Source of the DNA: Christiangramia sp.
GTDB lineage: Bacteria; Bacteroidota; Bacteroidia; Flavobacteriales; Flavobacteriaceae
Assembly: GCF_029937855.1 (NCBI RefSeq)
Contig: NZ_JAPYPC010000009.1
Coordinates: 34,433-98,432, forward strand
DNA: 64,000 nucleotides
Reading direction: 5' to 3'
In this document: in pieces, positions 8,560 through 16,881 of the stretch
How the letters are laid out: each line of letters begins with the position of its first letter
How positions within the stretch are numbered: the first letter of the stretch is position 1
Program-made: the position numbers and the translations under genes
The notes under the pieces: model-generated
What the model was told of the DNA's origin: nothing
What the model saw: only the letters and a program-made list of their open reading frames with translations
The model's database searches: none

Positions 8560-9198
8560 TTATTCCATCTCCATTTTTTTCAATTCTTTATAGTTCTTTT
8601 GAAGTCTTCTAAGGAGTATTCCGTATACAACTCTATAGATCAACCAAATTGCTCCCAATAAAACAGCAAGAACCAAAAGTGTTCCACCAATAAATAAAAA
8701 CCATTGAGTAGTATCGAAAGACATGTCTTTAGTGGTTGGTTCTGCAGTTAATGCATGGTTGCGCATCATCATGTAGAAAGTTACCAGAAATAAAAATCCA
8801 CTGGAAATCAAAATAAAGGATATATAGTACTTTACCGTTTTTCTTGTTCTTAAAATATTTTTCATTAATAGCTGCGCACTATCTGTGGTTGAAATACGCT
8901 GGTAATTCTTATAAAATCTGAATATAAAATAAAATGTAATTAAATAGCTAAGCCCATAAGTTATAATGGTAAACTCGGTGAGGCTAAATTTCTCCATTTG
9001 TTGCCAGTAATCATCGTCGATAACAAAAATGCCTAGTACAACGCCTAATAAAAATTCAATAATACTAATTACAAAAATCCATTTAACGATCGAGGAAGAT
9101 CGCTTCCAAATCATTTTATAAAGTTCATCGTAGGAAAGATGGGGCAGATTCTTCTCCTGCTTTTTCCAATCCTTTTTTAATAGATCTAAATCATCCAT
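8560..9198 (-). CDS. Membrane protein downstream of ECF sigma factor
   Basis: This 212-residue protein has a soluble, charged N-terminus (MDDLDLLKKDWKKQEKN) and about four membrane segments near 38-58, 76-96, 124-146 and 164-190. It starts six bases after the stop of the ECF sigma gene, so the two form an operon. In Bacteroidota such two-gene units often encode a membrane regulator of the sigma factor, which is the likely role here. I see no canonical zinc-finger or RskA-like anti-sigma domain, so this rests on position and topology. Confidence 0.65.
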   Translation of the reverse strand: MDDLDLLKKDWKKQEKNLPHLSYDELYKMIWKRSSSIVKWIFVISIIEFLLGVVLGIFVIDDDYWQQMEKFSLTEFTIITYGLSYLITFYFIFRFYKNYQRISTTDSAQLLMKNILRTRKTVKYYISFILISSGFLFLVTFYMMMRNHALTAEPTTKDMSFDTTQWFLFIGGTLLVLAVLLGAIWLIYRVVYGILLRRLQKNYKELKKMEME

Positions 9199-9204
9199 AA
9201 TATC

Positions 9205-9699
9205 TCAAGGATTAATAAGGTTCTTTAATTTGGTTTTTACCCTGTTCATTTTTACCCGTGCATTTACTTCAGTGATTCCAAGGGTATCGGAAATTTCAGC
9301 ATAATTTTTATCTTCCAGATATAAAAAGACAAGGGCTTTGTCGATATCGTTTAATTGCCTTACGGCATCATACATAAGTTTAAGGTGCTGTTCCACTTCA
9401 TCATCATATTCTTCAGATTTAATCTTAAAATGTACGCTGTCATAATCCTGTGTAGGAATGCTTCTCTTTTTCTTTCGGTATAAGGTGATCGCTGTATTCA
9501 GTGCAACCCTGTACATCCAGGTACTAAATTTGGAATCTCCCCTGAATTTGGGATAGGCCTTCCATAACTGTATCGTGATCTCCTGGAAAAGATCATTATG
9601 AGAATCTTTATCATTGGTATAGATACGGCAGATCTTGTGCGCAATATTCTGGTTTTTCTCCAGGTTGGTTACAAACTGATGTTCTAATTCTTTGTTCAC
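9205..9699 (-). CDS. ECF-type RNA polymerase sigma factor
   Basis: This 164-residue protein starts at GTG. Region 2 is visible (ICRIYTNDKDSHNDLFQEI, then LWKAYPKFRGDSKFSTWMYRVALNTAI). Region 4 has DIDKALVFLYLEDKNYAEIS followed by a helix-turn-helix (LGITEVNARVKMNRVKTKL). It would direct RNA polymerase to a small regulon, held in check by the membrane protein encoded six bases downstream. No -35-type autoregulated promoter was identified upstream. Confidence 0.92.
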   Translation of the reverse strand: MNKELEHQFVTNLEKNQNIAHKICRIYTNDKDSHNDLFQEITIQLWKAYPKFRGDSKFSTWMYRVALNTAITLYRKKKRSIPTQDYDSVHFKIKSEEYDDEVEQHLKLMYDAVRQLNDIDKALVFLYLEDKNYAEISDTLGITEVNARVKMNRVKTKLKNLINP

Positions 9700-9798
9700 G
9701 AATAATTGGTTGGCAATAGATAGGTAGTAAAAATACAGGCTATGTTACAAAAAACTTTAATTTAAAGTTAATCCATCTTTCATCTCTTCTATAAATAG

Positions 9799-9806
9799 TA
9801 AATTTG
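9799..9806 (+). promoter_or_regulatory. Putative -7 element TAAATTTG for the NADH dehydrogenase gene
   Basis: TAAATTTG fits TAnnTTTG and lies 19 bp before the ATG at 9826, implying a very short leader. No convincing -33 TTG/TTTG was seen at the expected spacing, so confidence is modest. Confidence 0.4.
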
Positions 9807-9825
9807 AGTAAAACCAGCCGATTTT

Positions 9826-11133
9826 ATGAATATCCCAAAAACTGACTTACCCAGAGTAGTAATTATAGGAGGTGGTTTCGCCGGTATGGCACTCGCCAGG
9901 AAAATATTAAAAGAAGATATGCAAATGGTCCTGCTGGACAGGCATAACTATCATACCTTTCAGCCATTACTATATCAGGTATCAACTTCTGGTCTTGAAC
10001 CTGATTCTATTGCCTATCCACTTCGGAAGATTACGCGATCCAGTAAAAAGTGTTTTTTTCGCCTTGCTGAAGTAAAATCTATTTCTGCAGAAAAGAATAC
10101 GGTTCATACCAGCATTGGTGATCTTATTTATGATTATCTGGTCATAGCGACAGGCTCTAAAACTAATTTCTTCGGAAATGAAAGTATCGAAGAGCATGGA
10201 ATGTGGATGAAAACCGTTCCGCAGGCATTGAATATTAGGAGTCTTATTCTTGAAAACCTTGAACAGGCTACAATTACCGAAGATCCAGAGCGAAGAAAAG
10301 CATTATTGAACTTTGTTTTAGTGGGTGCGGGGCCAACAGGAGTGGAATTGAGTGGTGCCATTGCAGAGTTGCGAAACCATATTGTTCCCAAAGATTATCC
10401 AGATTTGGATCCTAACGAAATGAATATTCATCTTTTGGAAGGTTTAGACCGGGTTTTGCCACCAATGAGTGAACATGCCTCTAAGAAAGCCCATGAAATG
10501 CTGGAAGAGCTTGGTGTGAAGATTCACCTCAATACCATGGTGGAAAATTATGACGGACATTTGGTTAAAACAAACACCGAACTTGCGCTAAAAACAGAAA
10601 CTTTTATCTGGTCTGCCGGAGTCACAGGAGCGCCCGTAGAAGGTTTGAATGCTTCTGCTATGGTGGAAAAAGCAAATAGATATGAAGTTAATGCCTTTAA
10701 CCAGGTGAACGGATATGAGAATATCTTTGCCATTGGAGATATCGCGTTAATGCAAACAGAAGAATTTCCAAAGGGACATCCCATGGTAGCCCAGCCTGCA
10801 ATACAACAAGGCAAGCATTTAGCAAAAAATCTAAAACATCTTATTAGAGGAGAGAAACTGGAAGCTTTTGACTATTTTGATAAAGGAACGATGGCCACTG
10901 TGGGAAGAAACAGGGCAGTTGTAGATCTTCACAAATGGAAATTTTCAGGATTTTCTGCCTGGTTTGTATGGATGTTTATTCATTTATGGTTTTTAATTGG
11001 TTTTAGAAATCGTATCGTAACCTTCTTTAACTGGACCTACAATTATATAAATTTTGATAAGGCAGCGCGATTAATTATTCGTCCATACAAGGGACATGAG
11101 GATGTGATGAGCATGGATAGGGATAAAGTGTAA
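9826..11133 (+). CDS. ndh: Type II NADH dehydrogenase (NDH-2)
   Basis: This 435-residue FAD-dependent oxidoreductase has two dinucleotide-binding motifs: GGGFAGMALA near residues 16-25 for FAD and GAGPTGVELSGA near 167-178 for NADH. It also has HNYHTFQPLLYQVST, typical of NDH-2, and a late FAD contact in AIGDIALMQ. The C-terminus has a hydrophobic stretch (WFVWMFIHLWFLIGF) that would anchor it to the inner membrane. NDH-2 passes electrons from NADH to quinone without pumping protons. It is monocistronic here. Confidence 0.92.
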   Translation: MNIPKTDLPRVVIIGGGFAGMALARKILKEDMQMVLLDRHNYHTFQPLLYQVSTSGLEPDSIAYPLRKITRSSKKCFFRLAEVKSISAEKNTVHTSIGDLIYDYLVIATGSKTNFFGNESIEEHGMWMKTVPQALNIRSLILENLEQATITEDPERRKALLNFVLVGAGPTGVELSGAIAELRNHIVPKDYPDLDPNEMNIHLLEGLDRVLPPMSEHASKKAHEMLEELGVKIHLNTMVENYDGHLVKTNTELALKTETFIWSAGVTGAPVEGLNASAMVEKANRYEVNAFNQVNGYENIFAIGDIALMQTEEFPKGHPMVAQPAIQQGKHLAKNLKHLIRGEKLEAFDYFDKGTMATVGRNRAVVDLHKWKFSGFSAWFVWMFIHLWFLIGFRNRIVTFFNWTYNYINFDKAARLIIRPYKGHEDVMSMDRDKV

Positions 11134-11470
11134 ACTAAGCTGTCTATAAAAGCAACTTTTTTGCCATAGCGAACAAAGTGAAGCACTCTGTAAGCTCACT
11201 TTGTTCGTAGAGACTTTAAAATTCCGCTTTTGAGTTATCTATTCAGTGTTGTCCCATAAAAACTTTAGAAAATAGACCTGAACCCAGTATTTACAACAGG
11301 GCAAAGCTTTTTATTACTATCCATACCCTGCTTTTGCAAATTTCTGAATGTGGGAATCCTTTAAAAAACATAATTTCAAAAGTACCTTCTCTATCAATTA
11401 GTTAATCTCAAGTCTAAATTTCTTATATCTGAAAGCGAAGCGGTCTAATTTCTTTGCCCGGAAATGAGTG
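11134..11470. other. Gene-free stretch with a perfect 12-bp inverted repeat
   Basis: This 337-bp stretch lies between convergent genes (NDH-2 and hemerythrin). I see no coding frame with family features. It contains a perfect inverted repeat: CGAACAAAGTGA at 11170-11181 and TCACTTTGTTCG at 11196-11207, with a 14-nt loop. There is no clean T-run after it, so it is not a textbook intrinsic terminator, though its place 37 bp after the ndh stop fits a 3'-end structure. Confidence 0.6.
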
Positions 11471-11905
11471 TTATCTATTCTTACGAATTTCTTTATTATA
11501 ACTATCGGCGAGATCTGTTTTTTGATTTTCTGTAAGGACTTTCCCTGCCATCTGGAACACCTCGTGTTCTTCTTCCTCTAAATGGTGAATTAACTGATGT
11601 TCCAGATCTTTTGCCAGTTTTAGCCAGTTAGAAGCATCCATTTTAGTATCCTCCATTTGTTCCACAAGCTCATCCATTTCATGGTGCTCGGCTACACTAT
11701 GCCGAGCTTTTTCCTGCGTCATGTCTTTCTTCATTAAAGGAATATAGAAGTGACGCTCTTCTGCATCTTCATGGATCTTTAATTCATGTTTTAAATTTTC
11801 AAAGATTTTTTTACGGTCTTCGCTTTTGCCTTCAGTCTTAATTAATTTATCAATAAGGTGTCTCTGTATTTCATGTTCCTGTCTTAAGGCTTCAAATATG
11901 GTCAT
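11471..11905 (-). CDS. Hemerythrin HHE-domain protein
   Basis: This 144-residue helical protein is rich in His and Glu in the spacing of hemerythrin HHE cation-binding domains: EHEIQRHLID near the N-terminus, HEDAEERHFYIPL, EHHEMDELV, and HHLEEEEHEVF. Such proteins bind a non-haem diiron centre and have been tied to oxygen, NO or oxidative stress handling; the ligand here is unknown. It is a single cytoplasmic domain with no signal peptide and is monocistronic, convergent with ndh. Confidence 0.9.
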   Translation of the reverse strand: MTIFEALRQEHEIQRHLIDKLIKTEGKSEDRKKIFENLKHELKIHEDAEERHFYIPLMKKDMTQEKARHSVAEHHEMDELVEQMEDTKMDASNWLKLAKDLEHQLIHHLEEEEHEVFQMAGKVLTENQKTDLADSYNKEIRKNR

Positions 11906-12085
11906 TATTTAATTTTTTGAATTTGTTTTCAAGTTATTCAATTAAATGTTAAAGAATATTTAATTTTAAGAACTAAAGGCCAAAATTTGCCAAAATGACA
12001 ATTCGGAATGGAAATTCTACAATTCAGAATCTTAGATTTTATTTCTAAACCGTAAAATGACATTTTTGCTGCCTAATCAAAGCTG

Positions 12086-13411
12086 ATGAAATTATTCCTT
12101 AAAATATTGAGAATTACGGTGATTATTTGTTTGATCGTTGTATTCATAGATACCACCTTCACAGATAGGCCTTTGAAAAGACTTTTGGAACCTGAACTTT
12201 GGGGAATGTATTTTATGTACACCTTTGTTCTCACCTGTATTAATGGTTTTTATTTTTATTATTTCAGTGAGAAAATAGGCTGGGAGGGAGCAAGTTTGAA
12301 AAGGGTTTTTGGAGCGGCTGCCGGATCGATCGTTTTAACTCTAATCGGTTTTTTCTTTGTAAGAATGATAGACGAAACAATCATCAATGATAAAACCATT
12401 AAAGAATTTCTGAGTAATGAATCTATAAAGAACTATTTCTTTCCCTTACTATTTACAGCTGTAGTATCTATGTTCTTTCACTTGGTCTATTTCTATAAAG
12501 CACTGCAGGACAAGAGGCTGAAAGAGCAGAAGATCATTGCAGGAACGGCCTCGGCCAAATTTGATGCCTTAAAGAATCAATTAGATCCTCATTTTCTTTT
12601 CAATAGTTTAAACGTACTGGCGTCTCTAATAGAGGAAAATCCTGAACAGGCACAGGGATTTACCACAGGTTTATCAAAAATTTACCGGTATGTTTTGGAA
12701 CAGAAAGATAAGGATCTGGTGAACCTTACAGAGGAATTAAAATTTGCCAGCACTTATATGAAACTGCTAAAGATGCGGTTTGAGAATAGTATTTATTTTG
12801 AAATACCTGAAAATCTTTCGAACGAAGAAGCTAAGGTGGTGCCGCTTTCCCTTCAGCTATTACTAGAAAATACTATCAAACATAATATAGTGAATGAAGT
12901 TCAACCCTTGAAGATTAAAATTTATGAAACTGAAGGATACCTGGTAGTCGAAAATGATTTTCAGAAAAAAGAGGTATTAGGCGACCGTAAAGGAGTGGGG
13001 CTTCAAAATATTATAAATCGCTACCATGTTGTAACAGATAGGAAAGTGTTAATAGAACAAACAGAGGAAGTTTTCAGGGTGAAACTCCCTGTACTAACCA
13101 AACAAATTTCAATTATGGAATCAGTAGATAATAGTCAGGAAAATGCTTATTTCAAAGCAAAACAACAGGTAAAGGAAATGAAAGAGTTTTATGGCAACCT
13201 TATTTCGTATTGCGTGGTCATACCTTTTCTAATTTTCGTTAATTACTATACATACTGGGAGTTTCAGTGGTTTTGGTTTCCTCTTTTTGGATGGGGAATA
13301 GGCCTCACTATCCACGGTTTTTCCGTATTCGGATATGGGTCAGACTGGGAAGAACGAAAAATACAGGAGATCATGGATAAAGATAAGCAACAAACAAAAT
13401 CATGGAGGTAA
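12086..13411 (+). CDS. LytS/YehU-type sensor histidine kinase with C-terminal 2TM domain
   Basis: This 441-residue protein has about four N-terminal membrane segments (to about residue 145), then a His-kinase domain with the phospho-acceptor motif LDPHFLFNSLNVL near 165-178. An ATP-binding domain follows, with LLLENTIKHNIV (N box) and GVGLQNIINRY (G box). After the kinase, near residues 355-435, comes a second membrane part with two helices ending in WEERKIQEIMDKDK: a 2TM domain. A separate 2TM gene and a LytTR regulator follow, and all three likely form one signalling operon. The stimulus is unknown. Confidence 0.92.
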   Translation: MKLFLKILRITVIICLIVVFIDTTFTDRPLKRLLEPELWGMYFMYTFVLTCINGFYFYYFSEKIGWEGASLKRVFGAAAGSIVLTLIGFFFVRMIDETIINDKTIKEFLSNESIKNYFFPLLFTAVVSMFFHLVYFYKALQDKRLKEQKIIAGTASAKFDALKNQLDPHFLFNSLNVLASLIEENPEQAQGFTTGLSKIYRYVLEQKDKDLVNLTEELKFASTYMKLLKMRFENSIYFEIPENLSNEEAKVVPLSLQLLLENTIKHNIVNEVQPLKIKIYETEGYLVVENDFQKKEVLGDRKGVGLQNIINRYHVVTDRKVLIEQTEEVFRVKLPVLTKQISIMESVDNSQENAYFKAKQQVKEMKEFYGNLISYCVVIPFLIFVNYYTYWEFQWFWFPLFGWGIGLTIHGFSVFGYGSDWEERKIQEIMDKDKQQTKSWR

Positions 13412-13680
13412 TGGAAACTAACTACAAAAAGGACATCAGTTATAAAGCAGCCCAAAAAAGGGTAAAGGATATTAAAGGTTTTTACATCCACTTTGCGGTT
13501 TACCTTTTCGTCAACATTGCAATATTTGTGCTCCAGACCCGAGAGGAAGGTTTTATAAATGGGTTAGCTCGTCTCTCGAACTATTCTACAATCTTCTTTT
13601 GGGGTATAGGTGTTTTCGCCCATTGGGCGAGTGTATTTGGACCTAATTTTAATTTTCGGGAAGCAGTGGGAGGAGCGTAA
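13402..13680 (+). CDS. Small 2TM domain protein, frameshifted at the C-terminus
   Basis: This 92-residue product starts within the end of the kinase gene; an alternative start is the ATG at 13411, giving TAATG coupling. It has two membrane helices and closely resembles the kinase's own C-terminal 2TM domain. As read, it ends FREAVGGA then stop. In the +1 frame from 13655 the DNA reads FGKQWEERKIKELMEKDKKK and ends LWK then TAA at 13724-13726, which is the expected family C-terminus. Removing one base from TTTTAATTTT (about 13647-13656) restores a 107-codon gene plus stop. Either a true one-base insertion trimmed the basic tail, or this is a sequencing error. Confidence 0.8.
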   Translation: MEVMETNYKKDISYKAAQKRVKDIKGFYIHFAVYLFVNIAIFVLQTREEGFINGLARLSNYSTIFFWGIGVFAHWASVFGPNFNFREAVGGA

Positions 13681-13750
13681 AATAAAAGAATTGATGGAAA
13701 AAGATAAAAAGAAACTCTGGAAATAATTTTTATAAAATAAAGAATCTGGC

Positions 13751-14506
13751 GTGATAAAGCTTATAATTATTGAAGATGAAAAACCTGCTGCGAGAAGATT
13801 GCAGCGAATGCTGTCTAAAATTGATATAGACGTACAAACCATGCTACATTCGGTTGCAGAATCTATAGCATGGCTAAAGAATAATGAGCACCCAGATCTA
13901 ATATTTCTGGATATCCAGTTAAGTGATGGTTTGTCTTTCGAAATATTTGATCATGTAAAAACAGATTCCTCGATTATTTTTACGACTGCTTATGATGAAT
14001 ATGCCTTAAGGGCATTTAAGCTGAACAGTATAGATTATTTATTAAAGCCAATAGATGAAGACGAACTGAAAGCTGCAATTAAAAAGTTTAAAAATACTCA
14101 GCAGTCTGCTGAAAATATAAATATTAATAACCTACGGTCTTTACTCAATCTTTCGGAAAAAAGAACTTATAAAACGCGGTTCACAGCGCAGGTAGGTCAG
14201 CATTTAAAACTGGTAGACGTTTCAGATATCACCTGTTTTTATTCGGAAAATAAGGCAACTTTTCTGCACTGCTATTCCGGCAGGAATTATCCGGTAGAAG
14301 TTTCTTTAGAACAACTTGAGGAAGAACTGGATCCTGATAAATTCTATAGAATAAATCGTAAATGCATAATGAATATCAGTGCCATTAGCGATATTGTTTC
14401 CTATACCAATTCCAGGTTGGAAATAAAGCTGGAAAATTTTAATGAATTTCAGCTTGTTGTAAGCAGGGAAAGGGTTAAAGGCTTTAAAACATGGTTAAAC
14501 AACTGA
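13751..14506 (+). CDS. LytTR-family response regulator
   Basis: This 251-residue protein starts at GTG. The N-terminal receiver domain has the acidic pair in IIEDEK, phospho-acceptor Asp in DLIFLDIQLSDG near residue 54, Thr in FTTAYDEYA and Lys in YLLKPIDEDE. The C-terminal LytTR DNA-binding domain covers about 140-251 (CFYSENKATFLHC, then FYRINRKCIMNISAI). It is the cognate regulator of the upstream LytS-type kinase, separated from the intact form of the 2TM gene by only 24 bp. Target genes are unknown. Confidence 0.93.
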   Translation: MIKLIIIEDEKPAARRLQRMLSKIDIDVQTMLHSVAESIAWLKNNEHPDLIFLDIQLSDGLSFEIFDHVKTDSSIIFTTAYDEYALRAFKLNSIDYLLKPIDEDELKAAIKKFKNTQQSAENININNLRSLLNLSEKRTYKTRFTAQVGQHLKLVDVSDITCFYSENKATFLHCYSGRNYPVEVSLEQLEEELDPDKFYRINRKCIMNISAISDIVSYTNSRLEIKLENFNEFQLVVSRERVKGFKTWLNN

Positions 14507-14693
14507 TACTTAAATGTTAAATTAATCATTTTTAAAACCACCTTATATATTCTTCCGTATATCTTAATACATAAACTCTAAATTTGTTTGAATAATTTTT
14601 GGTCGAATTATATTGATTTGAGTTTTTGATTTTTTTGGTTGGTTAGATGCTTGGAGGTCAAATTCCCCCTGGAATTCTTCAAGTATTTACAAA

Positions 14694-14721
14694 AATAAGC
14701 CCCGGATTTCCGGGGCTTATT
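14694..14721. terminator. Bidirectional intrinsic terminator
   Basis: A perfect 12-bp stem (AATAAGCCCCGG and CCGGGGCTTATT) with a 4-nt loop lies between the convergent regulator and anti-sigma genes. It has an A-rich left flank and a T-rich right flank, so it can end transcripts from both sides. Confidence 0.85.
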
Positions 14722-14746
14722 GTTTATAATATTTTAATCTATGTTC

Positions 14747-15553
14747 TTAAGGTGCAGCGACGGCTCCCAGTACATATAATTGATCCATAGTTGGTGATTC
14801 ACTACCACCCTGAGGCTCCAAAGTGATTCCAAATGCTTCAGATTCGTTGGCATTTTCCAACATGAAAATTTTATTCTCATCCATAGTATATCCATCGAGT
14901 AATCCAATGCTTGTAGGAGTTAAAGGATCGAGCTTTAATGACCATACCTGGTAGACCTTTCCTCTTGGAGGCTCAGGTAAGTCTTTAGCATCTATATATG
15001 CCGTATTCTCTTTTTTGTTCCAGTATACTGCTGCAAAAGCTCCCGGATCTACATTTTGACCCTGTAAAGGAATTTTGGTTACTTCTTTATCTCTAAGTAC
15101 AGCTAATAATTCTTCTGTCTTTTCAGCATCTTCTCTTGCATCAGCAATTTGCTGTTCCATTTTTGCCGAACGCGCCTTTTCTGAATTTAGCTGTTGCCTT
15201 AATTCGTTATTATCATTTAATAGAAAAAACAGCCCTACTAAAAGTAGCAGGCTGGCCGCCCATCCAATATAAGAAACCCAGGGAGTACTTTTTTTGCGAT
15301 CTATGTGAACTACACCAGATCCAGATTTATTGCTCAATTTTTGTTTTATGCTGGCAAGTAGGGCTTCAGCATTATAGGTAGGAGCCACAGCAGAAGATAA
15401 TTTCTGTAATGCTACTTCAATTTCCTCAACTTCTTTACGAATTTCAGAATGTTCCTTTAGTACTTTAGTGACTTCACGGCTTTCAGCCTCTGTTAAAGCA
15501 CCATAAACGTACAGCTCAAGTATTCCAGATGATATGTATTCCTGTATATCCAT
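14747..15553 (-). CDS. RskA-like anti-sigma factor
   Basis: This 268-residue protein has a cytoplasmic N-terminus (LELYVYGALTEAESREV, the sigma-binding helical part), one membrane helix near 92-112, a coiled-coil segment (about 113-155) and a periplasmic RskA/anti-sigma-K C-terminal domain with GKVYQVWSLKLDPLTPTSIG. Such proteins hold an ECF sigma factor at the inner membrane until a signal triggers release, often by proteolysis. It is encoded four bases after the sigma gene. There is no zinc-binding HxxxCxxC motif, as usual for this branch. Confidence 0.9.
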   Translation of the reverse strand: MDIQEYISSGILELYVYGALTEAESREVTKVLKEHSEIRKEVEEIEVALQKLSSAVAPTYNAEALLASIKQKLSNKSGSGVVHIDRKKSTPWVSYIGWAASLLLLVGLFFLLNDNNELRQQLNSEKARSAKMEQQIADAREDAEKTEELLAVLRDKEVTKIPLQGQNVDPGAFAAVYWNKKENTAYIDAKDLPEPPRGKVYQVWSLKLDPLTPTSIGLLDGYTMDENKIFMLENANESEAFGITLEPQGGSESPTMDQLYVLGAVAAP

Positions 15554-15557
15554 TTTT

Positions 15558-16088
15558 TTATTCTACTAACATTTCACGAAGTTTATTGATACAGGCTCTG
15601 TTCTTTGTTTTTACAGTTCCTAAAGGCATATCAAGCTCTTCGGCAGTTTCTTTTTGGGTAAATCCTTTGAAGAATAACAGGTCTATTAATTTCTTGCAAA
15701 TCGGCTTTAATACATTTATATATTTTTTTACACCAATTGCATCTGCTTTCGCCGAGAAATTAGATCCGCTCTCCAAAATATCTACGAAATTATCTGTTGT
15801 TAGGTTTTTACGCGAGTTTTTATGGCTTTTGGATCGTATTTGATCTATAGATGCATTTCGCGCAATATTAAGCACCCAGGTAAAAAACCTTCCTTTGTCA
15901 GAATTATAGGAGGAAGAATTATTCCAAATTTTCAGAAAAACATCCTGAAGGATCTCTTCAGCGATTTTTTCATCATGTACAATACTATAGATTATTCCGT
16001 AGGTACTTTCAGAATATAATTCATAGATCCTTTCAAAGGCCCTCTGATTACCATTTTGTAATTCGAGGATTAAACCGTCTTGCTGCAT
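15558..16088 (-). CDS. ECF sigma factor, SigK-like
   Basis: The frame is open further upstream, but the start at 16088 gives MQQDGLILELQNGNQ, a normal sigma N-terminus, and a 176-residue protein. Region 2 contains AEEILQDVFLKIWNN and GRFFTWVLNIARNASIDQIR. Region 4 contains KLIDLLFFKGFTQKETAEEL and MPLGTVKTKNRACINKLRE. The downstream RskA-like protein should be its antagonist. The next gene upstream, in the same direction, is superoxide dismutase, separated by a terminator, so the sigma pair is probably its own unit. Confidence 0.93.
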   Translation of the reverse strand: MQQDGLILELQNGNQRAFERIYELYSESTYGIIYSIVHDEKIAEEILQDVFLKIWNNSSSYNSDKGRFFTWVLNIARNASIDQIRSKSHKNSRKNLTTDNFVDILESGSNFSAKADAIGVKKYINVLKPICKKLIDLLFFKGFTQKETAEELDMPLGTVKTKNRACINKLREMLVE

Positions 16089-16130
16089 AAATGTTATTTG
16101 AGGAAATAAATATAACTTTAAATAGTAAAT

Positions 16131-16154
16131 AAAAAAAGCGGCCCAAAAGCCGCT
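16131..16154 (-). terminator. Intrinsic terminator after superoxide dismutase gene
   Basis: Read leftward, a GC stem (AGCGGC at 16149-16154 pairing with GCCGCT at 16137-16142) is followed by a run of seven T. It lies 24 bp after the sodC stop and upstream of the sigma-factor start. Confidence 0.8.
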
Positions 16155-16177
16155 CTTATAAAAAAATATAAATTGAT

Positions 16178-16774
16178 TTATTTTTGAATAACCCCACAAC
16201 CTACACGTGTTCCGGCAGCTCCGGAAGGTTGAGAAGTATAATCATCTACTCCATCATGAACAATCACGGCTTTTCCTAAAATATCTTTTTTAGCGTCACC
16301 ACATCCAATACACCATTCATCTGTGCTTAGATTAACAGTTCCATTTCCATTAGCATCTACCTCAAAGTTACCAATGTCTCCTTTGTGATATCCATCAGTG
16401 CTTCCCCATTCACCATGTTGTTCATTTGTAGGGTTCCAATGTCCGCCGGCAGATTTCCCATCGGGTGCAGAGCAGTCACCTTTTTCATGTATATGAATAG
16501 CATGAGTACCTTCAGCTAGACCAGAAATAACCGCGGTCATAGATACTTCTCCATCTTCTTCAGTAAAAACAACATTTCCGCTTAGATCTGAATCGCTTAC
16601 CGATTGAAGCGTAACTTTTACTTTCTTAGCTTCTTCCTTCTTTTTCTGGTTTTCCATATCAGAATTCATTTTAGATTCTGACTGGTTATCCCTCTCATTT
16701 TCCTTTTTCTCATTCTTACAGCCGGTAAAAATCAGGCCTGCGCAAAGAATTAGAGATAAACTGATACGTTTCAT
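16178..16774 (-). CDS. sodC: Cu/Zn superoxide dismutase lipoprotein
   Basis: This 198-residue protein has a lipoprotein signal with Cys19 (LIFTGC), a low-complexity acidic/basic linker to about residue 48, and a Cu/Zn SOD domain. Metal ligands are visible in HAIHIHEKGDC, GGHWNP, YHKGDIGN and VIVHDGVDDY. A Cys near GDC and a late GTRVGCGVIQ probably form the conserved disulfide. It would remove superoxide in the periplasm or at the outer membrane. One extra feature is a CIGC pair in the loop before DILGKAV. It is monocistronic with its own terminator. Confidence 0.93.
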   Translation of the reverse strand: MKRISLSLILCAGLIFTGCKNEKKENERDNQSESKMNSDMENQKKKEEAKKVKVTLQSVSDSDLSGNVVFTEEDGEVSMTAVISGLAEGTHAIHIHEKGDCSAPDGKSAGGHWNPTNEQHGEWGSTDGYHKGDIGNFEVDANGNGTVNLSTDEWCIGCGDAKKDILGKAVIVHDGVDDYTSQPSGAAGTRVGCGVIQK

Positions 16775-16881
16775 AATTTCGATTGGTTTAAAATTTAATT
16801 ATTAACTAAATTAAATTTATTCAAAGGGAGTACCAAAGATTTAAGGATAGCTTAACAAAGGATTGTTAAGCATCATCTTCT

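Noticed and set aside
16089..16199. 37-codon N-terminal extension of the SigK-like sigma factor
   Set aside because: Hydrophobic aromatic-rich stretch unlike sigma factors, crossing a terminator hairpin; start at 16088 is normal.
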